Shown here: positions 44,868 to 54,290 of the stretch, piece by piece
Numbering within the stretch: position 1 is the stretch's first letter
How the letters are laid out: each line of letters begins with the position of its first letter
Source: Streptomyces sp. YS415
Lineage (GTDB): Bacteria > Actinomycetota > Actinomycetes > Streptomycetales > Streptomycetaceae
Assembly: GCF_023544665.1 (NCBI RefSeq)
Contig: NZ_JAMJFL010000021.1
Span: 1-64,000 of the forward strand
Length of the DNA stretch: 64,000 nt
Direction: 5' to 3'
Notes under the pieces: generated by a model
Seen by the model: the letters and a program-made list of their open reading frames with translations, nothing else
What the model was told of the DNA's origin: nothing
Databases searched by the model: none
Translations under genes and position numbers: made by a program

Positions 44868-45659
44868 CTAGGCCGGGTCCCGGAGGATCTGCTCCCGCAT
44901 CCGTCCGCAGCACCGGCTGATCAGCCGGGACACGTGCATCTGCGAGATCCCCAGTTCCTCGGCGATCCGGCTCTGCGTCATGTCCCCGAAGAACCGCATG
45001 TACAGGATCGCCCGCTCCCGCTCCGGCAGTGCGGCCAGCCGCGGCTTCACGGCCTCCCGGTCCACCACCGTGTCCAGGGCGGGATCCGCGGACCCGAGCG
45101 CGTCGCTCAGCGAGTACCCGTCCTCACTGCCGGGCAGCTCCGCGTCCAGCGACAGCGCCGTGAAGCTCTCCAGTGCCTCGAGACCGGCCCGGACGTCGTC
45201 CTCGGTCATGTCCGCGTGTTCCGCGATCTCCGCCACCGAGGGGTTGCGCCCGGAGACGGTCTGCAGGTCCTGCACGGCGAAGCGCACCCGATTGCGCAGG
45301 TCCTGCACCCGGCGCGGCACGTGCAGCGTCCACATGTGGTCCCGGAAGTGCCGCTTGATCTCGCCGGTGATGGTGGGCACGGCGTAGCTCTCGAACGCGT
45401 TGCCGCGCTCGGGGTCGTACCGGTCGACCGCCTTGACCAGACCGAGGGCCGCGACCTGGCGGAGGTCCTCGTAGCTCTCGCCACGGCTGCGGAAGCGGCC
45501 CGCGAGCCGGTCCGCCATCGGCAGCCAGGCCTCGACGATCCGCCCGCGGAGCGCGTCGCGCTCCGGACCCGCCGGCAAGCTGCTCAGCTTGCGGAACGCC
45601 TCCGCGGTGTCGGGGGCGTCGTCGTGCGGGTGGTGCTTCGCGCTCACTCGTGTGGGCAT
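44868..45659 (-). CDS. SigB/SigF-type alternative sigma factor
   Basis: 263 residues with the SigB/F/G architecture: region 2 (GRFRSRGESYEDLRQVAALGLVKAVDRYDPERGNAFESYAVPTITGEIKRHFRDH), region 3 (ISGRNPSVAEIAEHADM) and region 4 (RERAILYMRFFGDMTQSRIAEELGISQMHVSRLISR). It directs RNA polymerase to general-stress or developmental promoters. ATG 45659 is chosen from family length and an upstream GAGGGAG. No anti-sigma gene is adjacent. It is divergent from the TPP enzyme gene, and several nearby genes show SigB-type promoters. Confidence 0.93.
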   Translation of the reverse strand: MPTRVSAKHHPHDDAPDTAEAFRKLSSLPAGPERDALRGRIVEAWLPMADRLAGRFRSRGESYEDLRQVAALGLVKAVDRYDPERGNAFESYAVPTITGEIKRHFRDHMWTLHVPRRVQDLRNRVRFAVQDLQTVSGRNPSVAEIAEHADMTEDDVRAGLEALESFTALSLDAELPGSEDGYSLSDALGSADPALDTVVDREAVKPRLAALPERERAILYMRFFGDMTQSRIAEELGISQMHVSRLISRCCGRMREQILRDPA

Positions 45660-45834
45660 ATGCGTCGCAACTCCCTCGTCTGTGCTGTGGGTTGGACGGT
45701 CAGCGTGGGAGCGCACAGCAGAACCGGACGGTACGCAGCCGTGTCGACGATCCGCCGCTCCCACGGACGTGCCTCCTGTCCGAAGCACTGAGGGTGCGCC
45801 TGCCCCTGCCCCTGTCCCCCAAACACCGGCTCAG

Positions 45835-45859
45835 GTTTTCGGCGGACGCCCCGGGGTGA
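45835..45859 (+). promoter_or_regulatory. SigB-like promoter before TPP enzyme
   Basis: GTTT (45835-45838), 15 bases, GGGTGA (45854-45859). The -35 and spacing match the SigB pattern; the -10 matches at four positions of GGGTAC/T. Confidence 0.4.
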
Positions 45860-45903
45860 CTCGTACAGCTGCTGCCCATCCATCCCGTCCGGGAGGTCCC
45901 CGT

Positions 45904-47697
45904 ATGAGCACCAAGGTCTCCGACCACGTCCTGCAGCGGCTGCGCGAGTGGGGGGTCGAGCATGTCTTCGGCTATCCCGGTGACGGCATCAACGGCCTGC
46001 TCGCGGCCTGGGGGCGGGCGGAGAACCAGCCACGCTTCATCCAGTCCCGGCACGAGGAGATGTCGGCGCTGCAGGCCGTCGGCTACGCGAAGTTCAGCGG
46101 CCGTCTCGGCGTGTGCGTGGCGACCTCGGGCCCGGGCGCGATCCACGTCCTGAACGGCCTGTACGACGCCAAGCTGGACCATGTCCCGGTGCTGGCCATC
46201 GTCGGTCAGACGCATCGCACGGCGATGGGCGGCTCGTACCAGCAGGAAGTCGATCTGCACACCCTGTTCAAGGACGTGGCCTCGGACTTCGTGGAGACGG
46301 TGACGGTCCCCGAGCAGCTGCCGAACGTGCTGGACCGGGCGATCCGCACCGCCTACGCCCGGCGCTGCCCGACGGCGGTCATCATCCCCGGTGACGTCCA
46401 GGAGCTGGACTACTCGCCGCCCACGCACGACTTCAAGATGGTGCCCTCCAGCCTGGACCGCAGCTCCTGGACTGCGATCCCTTCCCAGGAGTCGCTCGAA
46501 CGGGCCGCCGAGATCCTCAACACCGGCGACAAGGTGGCGATCCTGGTCGGCCAGGGCGCCGCCGGGGCGCGGGCCGAGGTGGAGCGGATGGCCGAGGTGC
46601 TCGGCGCGGGGGTCGCCAAGGCGCTGCTCGGCAAGGACGTGCTGAGCGATGAACTCCCGTACGTCACGGGCTCCATCGGCCTGCTGGGGACCCGGCCGTC
46701 GTACGAGCTGATGCGGGACTGCGACACGCTGCTGACCATCGGGTCCTCCTTCCCGTACTCCCAGTACCTGCCGGACTTCGGCGAGGCGCGGGGCGTGCAG
46801 ATCGACCTCGAGCCGCACATGGTCGGGATGCGGTATCCGTACGAGGTGAATCTCGTCGGCGACGCCCGGGCCACCCTGGAGCGCCTGATCCCGATGATCG
46901 ATCCGGCACGCGGGCGCGAGTGGTTCGACACCGTGTGCGACAACGTGACGCACTGGCGGGACGTGCTGGAGCGGCGGGCGAAGGTGTCGGCGGACCCGAT
47001 CAACCCGGAATACGTCGCCCATGTCCTGGACCCGCTGCTGCCGGCCGACGCCATCGTCACCTCCGACTCGGGCTCGATGGCGAACTGGTACGCCCGGCAT
47101 CTGACGATGCGGCCCGGCATGCGCGGCTCGCTGTCCGGCACGCTCGCCACGATGGGCAGTGCGGTGCCGTACGCCATCGGCGCGAAGTTCGCGCATCCGG
47201 ACCGGCCCGCGATCGCGCTGGTCGGGGACGGGGCGATGCAGATGAACGGGATGGCGGAGCTGATCACGGCGGCGAAGTACCGCGATCAGTGGGAGGACCC
47301 GCGGCTGGTGATCGGCATCTGGAACAACCAGGACCTCAACCAGGTCACCTGGGAGATGCGGGCCATGGGGGGCGCCCCGTCCTTCCTGCCCTCGCAGGCG
47401 CTCCCGGACGTGCAGTACGCCTCCTTCGCCCGTTCGCTGGGCCTGACCGGGATCCGGGTGGAGAAGCCGGAGGACGTGGAGGCCGCCTGGCGGGCCGGTC
47501 TGGAGGCGGACGGTCCGGCCGTGATCGAGTTCCTCACCGACCCCGCGGTCCCGCCGATCCCGCCGCACGCCACCTGGGACGAGATGGAGGCCACGGCCGC
47601 ATCGATCCTCAAGGGCGACGCGGACCGCGGCTCCATGGTCAAGCAGGGGTTCAAGGCAAAGATGCAGGAGTTCCTGCCGGGACGGGCGAAGAAGTAG
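45904..47697 (+). CDS. Thiamine pyrophosphate-dependent enzyme (PoxB/IlvB-like)
   Basis: 597 residues. Three-domain architecture of pyruvate oxidase/acetolactate synthase: the N-terminal pyrimidine domain with YPGDGINGLLAAWGRAENQPRFIQSRHEEMSA (activating Glu), a central domain (about 195-330), and a C-terminal TPP domain with ALVGDGAMQMNGMAELITAAKY, the GDG-N metal motif (IWNNQDLNQ). It likely decarboxylates a 2-keto acid; a stress-related pyruvate oxidase role is plausible because of its setting. ATG 45904 has GGGAGG seven bases upstream. It overlaps the convergent small membrane protein gene by 47 bases and has a SigB-like promoter. Confidence 0.9.
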   Translation: MSTKVSDHVLQRLREWGVEHVFGYPGDGINGLLAAWGRAENQPRFIQSRHEEMSALQAVGYAKFSGRLGVCVATSGPGAIHVLNGLYDAKLDHVPVLAIVGQTHRTAMGGSYQQEVDLHTLFKDVASDFVETVTVPEQLPNVLDRAIRTAYARRCPTAVIIPGDVQELDYSPPTHDFKMVPSSLDRSSWTAIPSQESLERAAEILNTGDKVAILVGQGAAGARAEVERMAEVLGAGVAKALLGKDVLSDELPYVTGSIGLLGTRPSYELMRDCDTLLTIGSSFPYSQYLPDFGEARGVQIDLEPHMVGMRYPYEVNLVGDARATLERLIPMIDPARGREWFDTVCDNVTHWRDVLERRAKVSADPINPEYVAHVLDPLLPADAIVTSDSGSMANWYARHLTMRPGMRGSLSGTLATMGSAVPYAIGAKFAHPDRPAIALVGDGAMQMNGMAELITAAKYRDQWEDPRLVIGIWNNQDLNQVTWEMRAMGGAPSFLPSQALPDVQYASFARSLGLTGIRVEKPEDVEAAWRAGLEADGPAVIEFLTDPAVPPIPPHATWDEMEATAASILKGDADRGSMVKQGFKAKMQEFLPGRAKK

Positions 47698-47797
47698 CCT
47701 CGCCCGGCTCCCGGGAGAGCAGGAGCTCCTCGTAGCGGCCCAGCGCCAGCACGACACCGAGCATGAGCAGCGGAATGATCACTGCGAACACCACCAT
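47651..47797 (-). CDS. Small single-TM membrane protein
   Basis: 48 residues from ATG 47797, preceded by GAAGGA with about eight bases between. One hydrophobic helix (VVFAVIIPLLMLGVVLALG) is followed by RYEELLLSREPGE and a short tail. A membrane micropeptide of unknown role; similar short proteins are common in Streptomyces. Its 3' end overlaps the TPP enzyme gene. It is divergent from DUF2795 and might share a SigB-regulated region. Confidence 0.65.
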   Translation of the reverse strand: MVVFAVIIPLLMLGVVLALGRYEELLLSREPGEATSSPVPAGTPASLP

Positions 47798-47877
47798 GGC
47801 CTGTCCTTCCCCGGAGAAGAAGCGCGGGGGGCGCAGGCCGGGTCTCCCGCCGTGCACCGGGCAAACCCGGCCGGTCC

Positions 47878-47902
47878 GTGTCGGCCGTGGGTCTTCGGGT
47901 AC
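47878..47902 (+). promoter_or_regulatory. SigB-type promoter before DUF2795-CBS operon
   Basis: GTGT (47878-47881), 15 bases, GGGTAC (47897-47902), an exact match to GNNT-N14-16-GGGTAC/T, about 31 bases before the ATG. Confidence 0.65.
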
Positions 47903-47933
47903 GCGGTGCGGACCCGAAGATCTGGAGGGACTC

Positions 47934-48308
47934 ATGCAGCGAGGCAGCGCCCGGCTGAACGTTCACCGTGACGACGAGATGAAGCACGAGCTCCAGGGCC
48001 TGCTCAGGTCCGGTCATCCGACCCGGGTCGAGGAGTGGCACGACCCCGAGCCGAGCGCCGACGACGACCCGCAGGTGGCGGGTGGCCCGGTGGCACCCGG
48101 CGGGGGTACGGCCTCACTGGCGGCGGTGCGCCAGGAGCTGGCCCGGTACCTCAGTCGCAGCCTGTTCCCGGCGAGCCCGCGCGAGCTGGCCGGCACCCTG
48201 CGCCGCGCCTACGCGCCCGATGCCCTGGTGGAGCCGGTGGAGCGGCTGCCCCGCTCGGAGCGCTACACCACCGTCCAGGAGCTCGCCGAAGCCCTCACCC
48301 GACGCTAG
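47934..48308 (+). CDS. DUF2795 domain protein
   Basis: 124 residues from ATG 47934, with GGAGG six bases upstream. Charged N-terminus (NVHRDDEMKHELQGLLRSGHPTRVEEWHDPEP), Gly/Pro linker, then a DUF2795 fold (about 60-124) with AVRQELARYLSRSLFPASPRELAGTLRRAYAPDALVEPVERLP and RYTTVQELAEAL. Function unknown; the family is frequent in actinomycete stress operons. The CBS gene follows 15 bases downstream. Confidence 0.78.
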   Translation: MQRGSARLNVHRDDEMKHELQGLLRSGHPTRVEEWHDPEPSADDDPQVAGGPVAPGGGTASLAAVRQELARYLSRSLFPASPRELAGTLRRAYAPDALVEPVERLPRSERYTTVQELAEALTRR

Positions 48309-48323
48309 CCGGAGAGGAACGAG

Positions 48324-48743
48324 ATGGCCGATTTCGTCAGGGACGTGATGACCGCGGGAGTGGTCGCGGTCCGCCCGGACGCCTCGCTGGTCGAGGCGGC
48401 GCAGCTGATGCGCGCCCAGGACATCGGTGATGTGCTGGTGGCCGACGGCCAGCGGGTCGTCGGCATGCTCACCGACCGTGACATCACGGTCCGGGCGGTC
48501 GCCGAGGGCGTGGACCCTCTGACGGCGAGCGTCCGGTCGGTGTGCACGCCGGATCCGCTGGTGGTCGCCCCGCAGGACCCGGTGACGGCCGCGGTCGCCC
48601 TGATGCGGCAGCACGCCGTGCGCCGGCTGCCGGTCGTCGAGGACGGCCTGCCGGTCGGCATGGTGAGCCTCGGCGACCTGGCCGAGGCCCAGGACCCGGA
48701 CTCGGCGCTGGCCCACATCAGCCGCGCCGCGCCGGACGAGTGA
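48324..48743 (+). CDS. CBS-domain pair protein
   Basis: 139 residues, two CBS domains (about 5-62 and 72-130) with VRDVMTAGVVAVRPDASLVEAAQLM, GMLTDRDITVRAV, and the second pair DPVTAAVALMRQHAVRRLPVVEDGLPVGMVSLGDLAE. Such stand-alone pairs bind adenine nucleotides and sense energy state. GGAGAGG lies upstream of ATG 48324. It is in one operon with the DUF2795 gene. Confidence 0.9.
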   Translation: MADFVRDVMTAGVVAVRPDASLVEAAQLMRAQDIGDVLVADGQRVVGMLTDRDITVRAVAEGVDPLTASVRSVCTPDPLVVAPQDPVTAAVALMRQHAVRRLPVVEDGLPVGMVSLGDLAEAQDPDSALAHISRAAPDE

Positions 48744-48805
48744 GGGCGCGGTCCCTGCTGAACGAGGGCCGGGACGCCGGGCGTCCGGCGGCTGGTGCCG
48801 CACGG

Positions 48806-48830
48806 GCGTCCGCTGTCCCGGCCCGGGTAC
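48806..48830 (+). promoter_or_regulatory. SigB-type promoter before PfpI-katE operon
   Basis: GCGT (48806-48809), 15 bases, GGGTAC (48825-48830), an exact fit to the SigB consensus. It is about 56 bases before the PfpI start. Confidence 0.65.
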
Positions 48831-48885
48831 TGCCGCGGTGCCGGCTGCGGCGCGACGCACGAGAACGAAAGGAAGCTGAACCACC

Positions 48886-49428
48886 ATGCGCATCGCATTT
48901 CTCACCGCACCCGAGGGCGTGGAGCAGGTCGAACTGACCGACCCCTGGCAGGCGGCGGTGGACGCGGGCCACGAACCGGTGCTCGTGTCGACGAAGCCGG
49001 GGAAGATCCAGGCGTTCAACCACCTCGACAAGGCGGACACCTTCCCGGTGCAGGAGGTCGTCGGGGAGACCACGGCCGACTCCTTCGGGGGACTCGTCCT
49101 GCCCGGCGGCGTCGCCAACCCGGACTTCCTGCGGATGGACGAGCAGGCCGTCGCCTTCGTCGCCGCCTTCTTCGAGCAGGGCCGGCCGGTCGCCGCGATC
49201 TGTCACGCGCCGTGGACGCTGGTCGAGGCGGACGTCGTGCGGGGCCGGGTGCTCACCTCGTGGCCGAGCCTGCGCACCGACATCCGCAACGCCGGCGGCA
49301 CCTGGGTCGACGAGCAGGTGAAGGTGTGCGACCACGGCCCCAACAAGCTGGTCACCAGCCGCAAGCCCGACGACCTGAAGGCGTTCTGCGAGACCTTCCT
49401 GGACGTGTTCGCCAAGGAGGCCGTCTGA
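48886..49428 (+). CDS. PfpI/DJ-1 family protein
   Basis: 180 residues, a type 1 glutamine-amidotransferase-like fold of the PfpI/YhbO group. The nucleophile elbow is AAICHAPWTL (Cys about 105), and the early Glu in APEGVEQVEL fits the DJ-1 superfamily. Such proteins act as glyoxalases, deglycases or chaperones under oxidative stress; the exact activity here is unknown. AAGGAAG lies about 12 bases upstream of ATG. Its stop overlaps the katE start (TGATG). Confidence 0.88.
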   Translation: MRIAFLTAPEGVEQVELTDPWQAAVDAGHEPVLVSTKPGKIQAFNHLDKADTFPVQEVVGETTADSFGGLVLPGGVANPDFLRMDEQAVAFVAAFFEQGRPVAAICHAPWTLVEADVVRGRVLTSWPSLRTDIRNAGGTWVDEQVKVCDHGPNKLVTSRKPDDLKAFCETFLDVFAKEAV

Positions 49429-51524
49429 TGGGGGACCCCAAGCAGGAGCAGCGCGACCGGTTCCGGGCGGACGACCCGAAGAGCGGGCCGCTCACCACCG
49501 ACCAGGGCGTGACGGTCGACCACACCGACGACTCACTGGCCGCCGGTGAGCGCGGGCCGACCCTGATGGAGGACTTCCACTTCCGGGAGAAGCTGACCCG
49601 CTTCGACCACGAGCGGATCCCGGAGCGGGTGGTGCACGCGCGGGGCGCGGGCGCGTACGGCTACTTCGAACCGTACGAGTCCTGCGCGGAGTTCACGCGT
49701 GCCGCCTTCCTCCAGGACCCCTCCGTGCGGACGCCCGTGTTCGTGCGGTTCTCCACCGTGCAGGGGCCGAAGGGGTCGGCGGACACCGTGCGGGACGTGC
49801 GCGGCTTCGCGACCAAGTTCTATACCTCCGAGGGCAATTACGACCTCGTCGGGAACAACTTCCCGGTGTTCTTCATCCAGGACGGCATCAAGTTCCCGGA
49901 CTTCGTGCACGCGGTGAAGCCCGAGCCGCACAACGACATCCCCACCGGGGCGTCCGCCCACGACACCCTGTGGGACTTCGTGTCGCTGCAGCCGGAGACG
50001 CTGCACGCGATCATGTGGCTGATGTCGGACCGGGCGATCCCGCGCAGCTACCGCATGATGCAGGGCTTCGGCGTGCACACCTTCCGGTTCGTGAACGCCG
50101 AGGGCCGCGGCACGTTCGTGAAGTTCCACTGGAAGCCGCGGCTCGGTGTGCACTCGCTGGTGTGGGACGAGGCCCAGGAGTGCCAGGGCCGCGACCCGGA
50201 CTTCAACCGGCGGGACCTGTGGGACGCGATCGAGGCGGGCGAGCACCCGGAGTGGGAGCTGGGGGTCCAGCTGGTGCCGGAGGAGGACGAGTTCGCCTTC
50301 GACTTCGACCTGCTGGACGCCACCAAGCTCATCCCCGAGGAGCAGGTGCCGGTGCGGCCGATCGGCCGGATGGTCCTGGACCGCAACCCGGAGAACTTCT
50401 TCGCCGAGACGGAACAGGTCGCCTTCCACACCGCCAACGTGGTCCCCGGCATCGACTTCACCAACGACCCGCTGCTGCAGGCCCGCAACTTCTCCTACCT
50501 GGACACCCAGCTGATCCGGCTGGGCGGGCCGAACTTCGCGCAGCTGCCGGTGAACCGGCCGGTGGTGCCCGTGCGCACCAACCAGCGCGACGGCTACGGC
50601 CAGAGCGCGATCCACCGGGGCACCAACTACTTCCCCAACTCCCTGGGGGGCGGCTGCCCCGCGCACGCGGGCGTCGACAGCGGTGCCTTCACGCACTACG
50701 CCGAGCGCGTGGACGGCGCGAAGATCCGCCGGCGCAGCCCGAGCTTCAAGGACCACTACAGCCAGCCCGCGCTGTTCTGGCACAGCATGACGGACTGGGA
50801 GCGGCAGCACATCGTCGAGGCCTTCCGCTTCGAGCTGGGCAAGGTGGACACGATGGCCGTCCGCACCCGGACCGTGGAGGAACTGGCCAAGGTGAACGGC
50901 GAGCTGGCGTCCCAGGTGGCCCGCGGCATCGGTGTGCCCGAGCCGTCCGGGGCCGCGGAGGGCACCCCCAAGGCGCTCTCCCCCGCGCTGAGCCTGCAGT
51001 CACTGCGGGGCGACGGCTCGGTCCGCACCCGGCGGATCGCGGCCCTGGTCGCCGACGGCGTCGACGGCGAACAGCTGGCGTCGGTGCGCGAGAGCCTGAC
51101 CGCCGAGGGCGCGGTCGTCGAGGCGCTCGCGGCCACCGACGGGACCGTCGCGGGCGCGGACGGCGACCGGGTCCCCGTGGACCGGGCGCTGCCGACCATG
51201 GCGTCGGTGCTGTACGACGCGGTGCTGCTGCCCGGGGGCCCGGGGGGCACCCCGCCCGGCGCCGCCGATCCGGACGTCCTGCGCTTCGTGCGGGACGCCT
51301 ACCGGCACGGCAAGCCGATCGGCGCGCTCGGCTCGGGCGTGGGGATCCTGTCGTCGCTGGAGCCGGAGAGCCTCGACGTCTCCACCGAGTTCCACCGGGT
51401 GGTCGAGGATCAGGGCGTGGTGACGGACACCTCGCCGGGCACGGCGAGCGAGGAGTTCTGCCGGGCCTTCACGGCGGCGGTGGCGGCCCACCGGCACTGG
51501 GACCGGCCGCCGCTGCGCCGCTGA
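49428..51524 (+). CDS. katE: Large-subunit monofunctional catalase (HPII type)
   Basis: 698 residues, typical of clade-2 large catalases. It converts hydrogen peroxide to water and oxygen, with heme in the cytosol. The catalytic His is in [14 protein letters not shown], the Asn in [15 protein letters not shown] and the heme-ligand Tyr in [11 protein letters not shown]. The C-terminal region (about 530-698) is a flavodoxin/PfpI-like domain ([18 protein letters not shown]), but GSGVG stands where a nucleophilic Cys would be, as in other HPII catalases. It is co-translated with the upstream PfpI gene and shares its SigB-type promoter. Confidence 0.95.
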   Translation: MGDPKQEQRDRFRADDPKSGPLTTDQGVTVDHTDDSLAAGERGPTLMEDFHFREKLTRFDHERIPERVVHARGAGAYGYFEPYESCAEFTRAAFLQDPSVRTPVFVRFSTVQGPKGSADTVRDVRGFATKFYTSEGNYDLVGNNFPVFFIQDGIKFPDFVHAVKPEPHNDIPTGASAHDTLWDFVSLQPETLHAIMWLMSDRAIPRSYRMMQGFGVHTFRFVNAEGRGTFVKFHWKPRLGVHSLVWDEAQECQGRDPDFNRRDLWDAIEAGEHPEWELGVQLVPEEDEFAFDFDLLDATKLIPEEQVPVRPIGRMVLDRNPENFFAETEQVAFHTANVVPGIDFTNDPLLQARNFSYLDTQLIRLGGPNFAQLPVNRPVVPVRTNQRDGYGQSAIHRGTNYFPNSLGGGCPAHAGVDSGAFTHYAERVDGAKIRRRSPSFKDHYSQPALFWHSMTDWERQHIVEAFRFELGKVDTMAVRTRTVEELAKVNGELASQVARGIGVPEPSGAAEGTPKALSPALSLQSLRGDGSVRTRRIAALVADGVDGEQLASVRESLTAEGAVVEALAATDGTVAGADGDRVPVDRALPTMASVLYDAVLLPGGPGGTPPGAADPDVLRFVRDAYRHGKPIGALGSGVGILSSLEPESLDVSTEFHRVVEDQGVVTDTSPGTASEEFCRAFTAAVAAHRHWDRPPLRR

Positions 51525-51539
51525 GCGGGCGCGGGCCGG

Positions 51540-51788
51540 TCAGGTGCCCGGGGTCGCGGCTTCGCCCGAGCCGCGGTCCCGGGCACCTTCGCGGGTGCGG
51601 CCGGCGGCGACCGGGCGGCGCGGGTTGCGGCGGAGGTACTCGCCCTCCAGCTGGGCCATGCGTTCGTTGTGGGCCCGCAGCGCGTCGTTCGAGCCGTACA
51701 GCAGGGTGTCGTGGCGCGTGCGGTGGATGGTCTCCAGCTCCTTCATGAGCTGCTGGTCGTCCAGCCGTTCGGGGTCGACTCCGGTCAT
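51540..51788 (-). CDS. DUF6158 family small protein
   Basis: 82 residues. The pattern DPERLDDQQLMKELETIHRTRHDTLLYGSNDALRAHNERMAQLEGEYLRRNP is a helical DUF6158-like module, ending in a basic low-complexity tail. A possible structural or regulatory role in stress; function unknown. ATG 51788 is preferred, with GTG 51800 as the alternative. The GGGTACCC palindrome 51831-51838 upstream contains a SigB-like -10 but has no matching -35. Confidence 0.72.
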   Translation of the reverse strand: MTGVDPERLDDQQLMKELETIHRTRHDTLLYGSNDALRAHNERMAQLEGEYLRRNPRRPVAAGRTREGARDRGSGEAATPGT

Positions 51789-51910
51789 GGTGTGCCCCAC
51801 TCGTCTCGTCCGTGTCCTGGTCCGCGGTCCGGGTACCCGCAGGCGCGGGTTTCGCCCCTTGCGTCCACTCTACGAACATCCGGTGCCCCGGGCCTGCGGG
51901 AAGGCGGGCG

Positions 51911-53530
51911 TCAGCGCGCCCGCTCCACCCGCCGTTCGTCCCATACCGGCTCCGTCGTCTCCCGGACCCGGCCGTCGGTGCCGAAGACCAGATAGCGGTC
52001 GAACGCCCGCGCGAACCAGCGGTCGTGTGTCACCGCGAGAACCGTGCCCTCGAAGGCTTCGAGGCCTTCCTGGAGGGCTTCCGCCGACTCCAGGTCGAGG
52101 TTGTCGGTCGGCTCGTCCAGCAGGAGGGCGGTGACCCCCTCCAGCTCCAGCAGGAGGATCTGGAAGCGGGCCTGCTGGCCGCCGGAGAGCCGGTCGAAGG
52201 TCTGCTCGGCCTGCTGGGTCAGCTCGTAGCGGCGCAGCCGGGACATCGCCGCACCCCGGTCCTGGGCGTGTTCCTGCCAGAGGATGTCCAGCAGGGTGCG
52301 GCCCGCCAGCTCCGGATGGGCGTGCGTCTGGGCGAAGTGCCCGGGCACGACCCGCGCCCCCAGCTTCCAGGTGCCGGTGTGCGCCACCTCCTCCCCGGCG
52401 AGCAGCCGCAGGAAGTGCGACTTCCCGGAGCCGTTGGAGCCCAGCACGGCGACCCGCTCGCCGTAGAAGACCTCCAGGTCGAACGGCTTCATCAGGCCGG
52501 TGAGCTCCAGACCCTCGCAGGTGACCGCGCGGATGCCGGTCCGGCCGCCCTTCAGGCGCATCCGGATGTCCTGCTCGCGCGGCGGCTCCGGCGGCGGGCC
52601 CGCCTCCTCGAACTTGCGCAGCCGGGTCTGCGCCGCGGCATAGCGGGACGCCATCTCATGGCTGACCGCGGCTGCCTGACGGAGGGTCAGCACCAGCTTC
52701 TTCAGCTGCGCGTGCTTCTCGTCCCAGCGGCGGCGCAGCTCCTCGAAGCGGGCGAAGCGTTCGCGCCGGGCCTCGTGGTAGGTGGCGAAGCCGCCGCCGT
52801 GCACCCAGGCGTCCGCGCCGGCCGGCGAGGGCTCGACCGAGACGATCTTCTCGGCGGCCCGGGCCAGCAGTTCACGGTCGTGGGAGACGAAGAGGACCGT
52901 CTTGCGGGTCTCCTTCAGCCGCTCCTCCAGCCAGCGCTTGCCGGGCACGTCGAGGTAGTTGTCCGGCTCGTCGAGCAGCAGCACCTCGTCGGTGCCGCGC
53001 AGCAGCGCCTCCAGCACCAGCCGCTTCTGCTCACCGCCGGAGAGCGTGCGCACCTGCCGGAACTGCGCCTTGTCGTACGGCACGCCCAGCGCGGCCGTGG
53101 TGCACATGTCCCACAGGGTCTCCGCCTCGTACCCGCGCACCTCGGCCCAGTCGGAGAGGGCCTGCGCGTACCCGAGCTGGGCGGCCTCGTCGTCGACCGT
53201 CATGATCGCGTGCTCGGCCTCGTCGACGGCCCGCGCCGCTTCCCGGATGCGGGGCGGCGCGACCGACACGAGCAGGTCCCGTACGGTCGTCTCGTCCCGC
53301 ACCGACCCCACGAACTGGCGCATCACCCCGAGGCCGCCGCTGACCGTGACGGAGCCGCCGTGCGGCTTCAGCTCGCCGGAGATCAGCCGCAGCAGGGTCG
53401 TCTTGCCCGCGCCGTTCGGGCCGACCAGGGCCATCACGGACCCTTCGCCCACCCGGAAGGACACATCGCCCAGCAGTGCCCTCCCGTCGGGGAGGGAGTA
53501 CTCCAGGTGCGCGGCTTCCAGATGTCCCAT
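51911..53530 (-). CDS. ABC-F family ATPase
   Basis: 539 residues with two ABC domains and no membrane segments, as in ABC-F ribosome-associated factors. Walker A of domain 1 is VGPNGAGKTT and of domain 2 LGSNGSGKSHF; signatures are TLSGGEQKRLVLEAL and RLSGGQQARFQILLL; Walker B/E LLLDEPDNYLD and LLLDEPTDNLDLES. The linker (about 230-320) is charged and coiled. ABC-F proteins act on ribosome-bound complexes and can give antibiotic self-resistance; no antibiotic cluster is nearby. ATG 53530. Confidence 0.93.
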   Translation of the reverse strand: MGHLEAAHLEYSLPDGRALLGDVSFRVGEGSVMALVGPNGAGKTTLLRLISGELKPHGGSVTVSGGLGVMRQFVGSVRDETTVRDLLVSVAPPRIREAARAVDEAEHAIMTVDDEAAQLGYAQALSDWAEVRGYEAETLWDMCTTAALGVPYDKAQFRQVRTLSGGEQKRLVLEALLRGTDEVLLLDEPDNYLDVPGKRWLEERLKETRKTVLFVSHDRELLARAAEKIVSVEPSPAGADAWVHGGGFATYHEARRERFARFEELRRRWDEKHAQLKKLVLTLRQAAAVSHEMASRYAAAQTRLRKFEEAGPPPEPPREQDIRMRLKGGRTGIRAVTCEGLELTGLMKPFDLEVFYGERVAVLGSNGSGKSHFLRLLAGEEVAHTGTWKLGARVVPGHFAQTHAHPELAGRTLLDILWQEHAQDRGAAMSRLRRYELTQQAEQTFDRLSGGQQARFQILLLELEGVTALLLDEPTDNLDLESAEALQEGLEAFEGTVLAVTHDRWFARAFDRYLVFGTDGRVRETTEPVWDERRVERAR

Positions 53531-53572
53531 GAGGTGGCATTCTGCGGGTCCGCCACCGCCTGCGGCAAACCG

Positions 53573-54229
53573 TTATCCGGCGTCGTCCAGCGGCTCCCCC
53601 GCCGGACCGCCCGCGCCCGCCGGTGCCACACTCGCGCCCGCCCACGACAGCGCCTTGAAACCGTCGGACGGCGAGCCCTCCAGGATCACCACACCGGTGT
53701 TGGCCAGCCGGTGCCCGGCGGCGAAGGCGAGGTCCACGTTGCCCGCGCGGGCCGCCGTCCAGGTGCGGATGGCCGCGCCGTGGCTGATCATCGCGACCGT
53801 GCCGGCGCCGCTGCGCGCGGCCTCCTCGACCACGGCGTCGTAGCGGGCCAGGAACTCGGTGCCGCTCTCCCCGCCGGGCATCCGCAGCTCGGTGTCACCG
53901 GCCGCCCAGGAGAAGGCCGTACGCATGTACAGCTCGCCCTGTTCCGTGTTGCCGGGCAGCATCTCCAGGTCGCCGGCGGCGATCTCCCGGATGCCGTCGC
54001 GGACGGTCACCTCCAGTCCGCGGGCGGCGGCCAGCGGGGCGGCGGTGAGCTGGGTGCGCACCAGGGTGGAGGCGTACAGGGCCTCGATGTCCTCGTCGGC
54101 GAGCGCCTCGGGCAGGGCTCCGGCCTGGGCCTCGCCGAGTGCGGTCAGACCGGGTCCCGGGACGGCGGTGTCCAGCAGGTAGTCGACGTTCGTGGGGGTC
54201 TGGCCGTGGCGGACGAGGATCAGTCGCAT
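53573..54229 (-). CDS. Histidine phosphatase family protein
   Basis: 218 residues from ATG 54229, with GGAGGG eight bases upstream. The catalytic core LILVRHGQTPTNV (His and Arg) and later MISHGAAIRTW (second His) define the phosphoglycerate-mutase-like histidine phosphatase family. Visible also are ALYASTLVRTQLTAAPLA and DLEMLPGNTEQGELY. Substrate unknown. The downstream gene on this strand is ABC-F, 42 bases away. It is divergent from the PAP2-DAG kinase gene. Confidence 0.9.
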   Translation of the reverse strand: MRLILVRHGQTPTNVDYLLDTAVPGPGLTALGEAQAGALPEALADEDIEALYASTLVRTQLTAAPLAAARGLEVTVRDGIREIAAGDLEMLPGNTEQGELYMRTAFSWAAGDTELRMPGGESGTEFLARYDAVVEEAARSGAGTVAMISHGAAIRTWTAARAGNVDLAFAAGHRLANTGVVILEGSPSDGFKALSWAGASVAPAGAGGPAGEPLDDAG

Positions 54230-54290
54230 CAAGGGCCCTCCGGGGACGGGACCGGACAAGAAACAGCCACTTCAGGGTACCCGTGACCAT

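Noticed and set aside
51831-51838. GGGTACCC as a SigB promoter of the DUF6158 gene.
   Set aside because: The -35 GNNT is absent at the right distance on the minus strand; possibly a palindrome only.
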